Notes under the pieces: model-generated
What the model saw: the letters and a program-made list of their open reading frames with translations, nothing else
What the model was told of the DNA's origin: nothing
The model's database searches: none
Part shown: positions 60,188 to 64,000 of the stretch, one piece after another
Position numbering within the stretch: position 1 is the first letter of the stretch
How the letters are laid out: every line of letters begins with the position of its first letter
Program-made: the position numbers and the translations under genes
DNA from: JBMNMS01 sp050953445
GTDB lineage: Bacteria > Bacillota > Clostridia > Peptostreptococcales > Anaerovoracaceae
Assembly: GCA_050953445.1 (NCBI GenBank)
Contig: JBMNMS010000001.1
Span: 806,001-870,000, forward strand
Direction: 5' to 3'
Length of the DNA stretch: 64,000 bases

Positions 60188-60457
60188 ATGAAAAGACCTC
60201 TCAACTATGCAATCTTAAAATATTTTACAACGGTAAAAGAAGCCAGTGCAGATGATGTCATTCAGGCTCTAAAAGGCGAGTATGGCAATTATAAGGCCTT
60301 AAAGAAACCAGCCGTCATAGAGGCAATAATGACCGGAGAAGCCAATGGTCTTTTGGAGGAGTCCAGATTTGATTTGGATGAAAAGGGCGAGGTAAGAGTC
60401 TTTTATAGGGCGCACAAGGAAGGTGCGGACACCATAAATGCATATATTCCGGATTAG
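60188..60457 (+). CDS. Conserved small cut-locus protein, function unknown
   Basis: 89 residues, cytoplasmic and charged. The first part (about 1-55) KRPLNYAILKYFTTVKEASADDVIQALKGEYGNYKALKKPAVIEAI is helical and could be a winged-helix fold, followed by a beta hairpin (ESRFDLDEKGEVRVFYRAHKEG). It overlaps no signal peptide and is translated from an AAAGGAGGTT site within the end of the permease gene. It has no name I can support; a regulator or encapsulated accessory protein are possibilities. Confidence 0.6.
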   Translation: MKRPLNYAILKYFTTVKEASADDVIQALKGEYGNYKALKKPAVIEAIMTGEANGLLEESRFDLDEKGEVRVFYRAHKEGADTINAYIPD

Positions 60458-60487
60458 TACGGGCTGAAACCGGAAAGGAGTATAAGA

Positions 60488-60784
60488 ATGAGATATTACG
60501 GTGAAGAGGCCCTGGGGCTGGTGGAAACGGTAGGGATGGTTCCGGCCTTAGAGGCGGCAGATAAAATGTTAAAGGCAGCTGATGTGGAGCTTATCTCTTA
60601 CGAGAATGTAGGATCTACCTTAGTCACGATAATGGTGAAAGGTGATGTGGCGGCGGTCAGAGCGGCAGTTGAAAAAGGCGCAGAAGCTGCGGCGGCAATC
60701 GGAACCTTAACTGCTAAGAATGTAATGCCCAGACCTGTAAGAGGAGTTGGGGATATAGTATCGGTTCACGATGTAGATTTGTAG
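60488..60784 (+). CDS. Bacterial microcompartment shell protein (BMC-H)
   Basis: 98 residues, one BMC domain: EALGLVETVGMVPALEAADKMLKAADVELISYENVGSTLVTIMVKGDVAAVRAAVEKGAEAA. Such proteins form hexagonal tiles of the shell, with the central pore lined by the YENVGST turn. The extra C-terminal stretch MPRPVRGVGDIVSVHDVDL is typical of PduA/EutM/CutN types. GAAAGGAG precedes ATG 60488. It is part of the choline-utilisation operon. Confidence 0.95.
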   Translation: MRYYGEEALGLVETVGMVPALEAADKMLKAADVELISYENVGSTLVTIMVKGDVAAVRAAVEKGAEAAAAIGTLTAKNVMPRPVRGVGDIVSVHDVDL

Positions 60785-60855
60785 AAACATGTGAGTTTTA
60801 TCCACAGAAAACAATTGACAGAGGGTGTTAAACCATTGTCAAGAAAGGAAAGGAA

Positions 60856-61161
60856 ATGGCGAAATATGAAGCGCTTGGATTAATTGAAACATTTGGCTTA
60901 GTGTTTGTGCTTGAGGCCGCCGATGCTATGTGCAAAGCTGCCGATGTGGAATTAATCGGTTACGAAAATGTTGCTTCCGGATATATTTCAGTGTTGGTAA
61001 GCGGTGACGTGGGAGCATGTAAAACCGCTGTGGCCGCAGGCGTTAAAGCAGTTCAGGATATGGAGGGCGGCAATCTTTACAGCCATGTGGTGATAGCAGG
61101 GCCCCATCCGGGTCTGGAAAAAATAATAGCACGTTATTCCCTTGACAACCTGCTGGGTTAA
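60856..61161 (+). CDS. Bacterial microcompartment shell protein (BMC-H), second copy
   Basis: 101 residues, one BMC domain: KYEALGLIETFGLVFVLEAADAMCKAADVELIGYENVASGYISVLVSGDVGACKTAVAAG. It is a paralogue of the preceding shell protein but has a different pore turn (ENVASG) and a distinct tail (GPHPGLEKIIARYSLDNLLG). Two shell proteins with different pores may pass different metabolites. GAAAGGAAAGG precedes the ATG. Confidence 0.95.
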   Translation: MAKYEALGLIETFGLVFVLEAADAMCKAADVELIGYENVASGYISVLVSGDVGACKTAVAAGVKAVQDMEGGNLYSHVVIAGPHPGLEKIIARYSLDNLLG

Positions 61162-61198
61162 AGGAGCAACAAAGAGGCTACGGAAAGGAGAGTTGCAA

Positions 61199-62692
61199 AT
61201 GAGTATCATAGATTATGATTTGCTCTCCATACAGGAATCAAGAATACTTGTGGAAAATGCAAAAGAAGCCCATCACAAGCTTCTCACTTTTCCACAGGAA
61301 AAATTAGATCGAATAGTTGAAAGTATGGCATCGGAGGTGAGCAAGCACCTTTTGGAGCTTGCAAAGATGTCCAGGGAAGAAACCGACTACGGTATCTGGG
61401 AAGACAAATACATAAAGAACCGCTTTACCTGTGAATATGTACTCAATGCCATCAGGGATATGCATTGTGTAGGAATCCTGGGTGAGGATAAGGCAAAGGG
61501 AACTATGGAGGTGGGAGTGCCCGTAGGAATTATCGTGGCACTTCCCCCTGCTACAAGTCCGGTTTCAACCACCATATACAAGGCCTTTATGGCAGTAAAA
61601 ACCGGAAATGCCATGATTTTTTCACCTCATCCCCGGGCAAGGGAAACCATGGGAAAGGTGCTGGACATTCTCATAGGGACAGCCTTGGAAAACGGCCTGC
61701 CTGAGGGAGCATTATCATATTTACATACGGTTACACCGGCAGGAACACAGGAACTGATGAATCATCCTTCAACCTCGCTGATTCTGAATACCGGAGTCCC
61801 GGCCATGCTTAAGGGGGCATATAAATCGGGAAAACCGGTTATATACGGAGGAGCCGGTAACGGGCCTGCCTTTATAGAAAGAACCGCCGATGTAAAGCAG
61901 GCTGTAAAGGATATAATTTTCAGTAAAACCTTTGACAACGGTATAGTCTCGGCGGCGGAACAATCTATAGTAGTTGATCGCTGCATAGAAGATGAGGTAA
62001 GAAGGGAATTTAAAAATAACGGTGCTTACTTCATGACAGAGGAAGAAGCGGATAAGTTAGGTTCTCTGATTTTCCGTGTGGACGGTAGCCTTGATCCGGA
62101 GATGGTGGGGAAATCAGCCCAGGAGCTGGCTCAAAAAGCGGGATTTTATATATCCCCTGATGTAGTTTTGCTTCTATCTGAGCAGATATATGTTTTTGAC
62201 ACCAATCCCTACTCCAGGGAAAAGTTATGTCCTGTCCTTGCCTACTACATAGAGGATGACTGGATGCAGGCATGTGAAAAGTGTATAGAACTTCTTGTAA
62301 GTGAACGAAACGCCCATACCCTGGTAATCCATTCCAACGATGAGGAGGTAATACGGCAGTTCGCATTGAAGAAACCCGTAGGACGTGTCCTTGTAAATAC
62401 CCCTGCCACCTTTGGCAGTATGGGTGCGACTACAAACCTGTTTCCGTCCATGACCTTGGGAAGCGGATTGGTAGGGGAAGGCATAACCTCGGACAACGTA
62501 ACCCCCATGAACCTGATTTACGTACGAAAGGTAGGATATGGGGTGAGGAAAACGGAGGATCTGATAAAGTCCATCAAGGATAGCCGGGTTACGCAAAAGG
62601 AAAGTGAGGCGGCAAGCCTGATTCGAGATAATAGTGATATATTGCAACAAGTCATAAATACCGTTATCAGGGAACTGAGGGACGGACAATAG
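61199..62692 (+). CDS. CoA-acylating aldehyde dehydrogenase homologue with Ser at the catalytic Cys position
   Basis: 497 residues of the EutE/PduP/AdhE-N family that converts acetaldehyde to acetyl-CoA. It begins IIDYDLLSIQESRILVENAKEAHH, which may serve as an encapsulation helix. The cofactor region has ATSPVSTTIYKAFMAVKTGNA and VPAMLKGAYKSGKPV. The expected active-site stretch, usually FDNGxxCASEQ, reads FDNGIVSAAEQ: Ser251 replaces the catalytic Cys (codon TCG at 61949-61951). It may therefore be inactive, structural, or a pseudoenzyme, with an active copy elsewhere. ATG 61199 follows GGAAAGGAG; an upstream in-frame start at 61142 is ignored. cutC follows. Confidence 0.88.
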   Translation: MSIIDYDLLSIQESRILVENAKEAHHKLLTFPQEKLDRIVESMASEVSKHLLELAKMSREETDYGIWEDKYIKNRFTCEYVLNAIRDMHCVGILGEDKAKGTMEVGVPVGIIVALPPATSPVSTTIYKAFMAVKTGNAMIFSPHPRARETMGKVLDILIGTALENGLPEGALSYLHTVTPAGTQELMNHPSTSLILNTGVPAMLKGAYKSGKPVIYGGAGNGPAFIERTADVKQAVKDIIFSKTFDNGIVSAAEQSIVVDRCIEDEVRREFKNNGAYFMTEEEADKLGSLIFRVDGSLDPEMVGKSAQELAQKAGFYISPDVVLLLSEQIYVFDTNPYSREKLCPVLAYYIEDDWMQACEKCIELLVSERNAHTLVIHSNDEEVIRQFALKKPVGRVLVNTPATFGSMGATTNLFPSMTLGSGLVGEGITSDNVTPMNLIYVRKVGYGVRKTEDLIKSIKDSRVTQKESEAASLIRDNSDILQQVINTVIRELRDGQ

Positions 62693-62744
62693 GGCAGAAG
62701 TAATCAGGTGCATCCTGAAATAATAAGGAAAAGAGGTAATTACT

Positions 62745-64000
62745 TTGGATATTCGAGAATTTTCTAACAAGTTGGCGGAAGCCACTCAGAATATGTCCGC
62801 AGAAGAACGGGCATCTCTCATAAGGATGTTTGAAAGCGTTTCCAAGGAAATAGCTAAGGAAGAACCGGTGAATTGTGTTACCAATGTGGATGGGGTGACC
62901 TGTGAAACCGATGAAGACGGTGTCCCATTGGGAATGACGGAGCGCCTTCATAAACTTAAAGAAAACTACCTGAAACAGGTTCCCTCTATTACCACCCACA
63001 GGGCCAGGGCTATTACCAAGATAACCAGGGAAAACCCGGGGATGCCCAAGGTTTTGTTGAGGGCAAAATGTTTCCGTTATTGCTGTGAAACAGCACCCTT
63101 GGTAATCCAAGACCACGAACTCATAGTTGGAGCCCCCTGTGGAGCTCCAAGAGCCGGTGCATTTTCACCGGATATAGCATGGCGTTGGATGGTGGATGAA
63201 ATCGATACCATTGGAAGCAGACCCCAGGACCCCTTCCACATTTCTGAGGAAGACAAGCGTATTATGAGGGAGGAGTTGTTTCCTTTCTGGCAGGGTAAAT
63301 CCGTGGATGAGTATTGTGAAGATCAATACCGGGAGGCGGGAGTTTGGGAATTATCCGGTGAGTCTTTCGTGTCTGACTGTTCCTACCATGCACTCAACGG
63401 CGGTGGTGACTCCAATCCCGGTTATGACGTGATCCTTATGAAGAAGGGTATGCTGGACATTCAGCAGGAGGCAAGGGATCATCTTGAAAAATTGAGCTAT
63501 GAAGATCCTGATGATATTGAAAAGATATACTTCTACAAATCCATAATAGATACTACGGAAGGCGTAATGATTTACGCAAAACGCATGTCCGATTATGCAG
63601 CGGAACTTGCTGCAAGGGAAACCAACCCAAAGAGAAAAGCCGAGTTGATAAAGATTTCGGAAATCAATGCAAGGGTTCCTGCCCATAAGCCTGAAACCTT
63701 TTGGGAAGCTATCCAGGCGGTATGGACCATCGAGTCATTGTTGGTAGTGGAAGAGAATCAGACCGGCATGTCTATCGGACGTGTTGACCAATATATGTAC
63801 CCATTCTACAAAAACGACATAGATTCCGGTAGGATGAACAACTTTGAAGCATTTGAATTGGCCGGTTGTATGCTCATAAAAATGTCGGAAATGATGTGGA
63901 TAACCAGTGAAGGCGGATCCAAATTCTTTGCCGGATATCAACCATTTATAAACATGTGTGTTGGCGGGGTTACAAGGCAGGGCAGAGATGCTACGAACGA
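62745..64000 (+). CDS. cutC: Choline trimethylamine-lyase CutC (glycyl radical enzyme, 5' part)
   Basis: Only the first 418 codons are in the window; the enzyme is usually about 850 residues, so the active-site Cys and the glycyl-radical Gly lie beyond the edge. It splits choline to trimethylamine and acetaldehyde. The choline-binding pattern Tyr214-HALNGGG-Asp222 is intact, equivalent to Tyr208 and Asp216 of the Desulfovibrio alaskensis enzyme, which separates CutC from glycerol and propanediol dehydratases. It starts at TTG 62745, preceded by AAGAGG. The N-terminal 40 residues (DIREFSNKLAEATQNMS) resemble an encapsulation or core-binding helix. Its activase CutD should follow. Confidence 0.93.
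   Translation, partial: MDIREFSNKLAEATQNMSAEERASLIRMFESVSKEIAKEEPVNCVTNVDGVTCETDEDGVPLGMTERLHKLKENYLKQVPSITTHRARAITKITRENPGMPKVLLRAKCFRYCCETAPLVIQDHELIVGAPCGAPRAGAFSPDIAWRWMVDEIDTIGSRPQDPFHISEEDKRIMREELFPFWQGKSVDEYCEDQYREAGVWELSGESFVSDCSYHALNGGGDSNPGYDVILMKKGMLDIQQEARDHLEKLSYEDPDDIEKIYFYKSIIDTTEGVMIYAKRMSDYAAELAARETNPKRKAELIKISEINARVPAHKPETFWEAIQAVWTIESLLVVEENQTGMSIGRVDQYMYPFYKNDIDSGRMNNFEAFELAGCMLIKMSEMMWITSEGGSKFFAGYQPFINMCVGGVTRQGRDATN

Noticed and set aside
1..64000. tRNA, rRNA, CRISPR array, transposase, integrase or attachment site
   Set aside because: Looked for across the window on both strands and none was recognised.

Overview
The window is about 64 kb of low-to-mid GC Firmicutes DNA, almost certainly from a strictly anaerobic, spore-forming member of the Clostridia. 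The clues are: clostridial codon choice (AGA/AGG, ATA), many GTG/TTG starts with strong AGGAGG-type ribosome sites, sporulation genes yabP and yabQ, WalRK, GdpP and DnaD, the [FeFe]-hydrogenase maturases HydE/F/G, and choline TMA-lyase with microcompartment shell genes. I cannot name the species. No rRNA, tRNA, CRISPR array, insertion sequence or prophage was recognised.

Layout. 0-3.6 kb: end of walJ, then htrA, rlmH and an NhaD-type antiporter. 3.6-7.7 kb (minus): TM1266-type regulator, hydE, hydG, hydF. They are preceded by a structured, promoter- and terminator-bounded RNA leader (7.76-7.94 kb) that I could not assign to a known class. 8-12.6 kb: sugar nucleotidyltransferase, ROK kinase, plsC and a secreted copper-amine-oxidase-N-domain protein. 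12.8-29.2 kb: a complete Gram-positive type IV pilus locus (pilC, M, N, O, a PilX-like gene, a minor pilin with a von Willebrand A domain, a 984-residue minor pilin ending in four Listeria-Bacteroides repeats, major pilin, prepilin peptidase, pilB, pilT). Inside it is an unrecognised two-gene unit whose first product has an ExbB/ZorA-like topology and a long coiled coil. 29.2-42.7 kb: origin-proximal housekeeping genes (rpsF-ssb-rpsR, gdpP-rplI-dnaB, a DnaD-DnaC(N) fusion, walRK, yabPQ, divIC, rnmV, ksgA, an LtaS-like enzyme). 42.7-48.3 kb: citrate synthase, CDF metal exporter, uracil permease, RidA, Ogt and a SprT-like protein. 48.4-54.4 kb: a type II fatty-acid operon (fabT-H-acpP-K-D-G-F-Z) behind a promoter with two tandem operator repeats. 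54.5-55.9 kb: small uncharacterised genes and a DUF1847 protein. 56-64 kb: a choline-utilisation island (DUF4125, TPR-DUF4037, SMR exporter, DMT-type permease, two shell proteins, an aldehyde dehydrogenase homologue and the first half of cutC).

How it works together. The pilus genes supply motor, platform, pilins and processing enzyme, and two large minor pilins look like adhesive tip or shaft proteins. In the cut island CutC would cleave choline to trimethylamine and acetaldehyde inside a shell, and the SMR protein may export amine. The aldehyde dehydrogenase homologue present has serine where the catalytic cysteine is expected, so an active paralogue probably lies beyond the window. The hyd genes build the H-cluster of a hydrogenase encoded elsewhere. 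The best candidates for undescribed biology are the hyd leader RNA, the two-gene motor-like unit in the pilus locus, the VWA-pilin, and the DnaD-DnaC fusion that lacks an ATPase domain.
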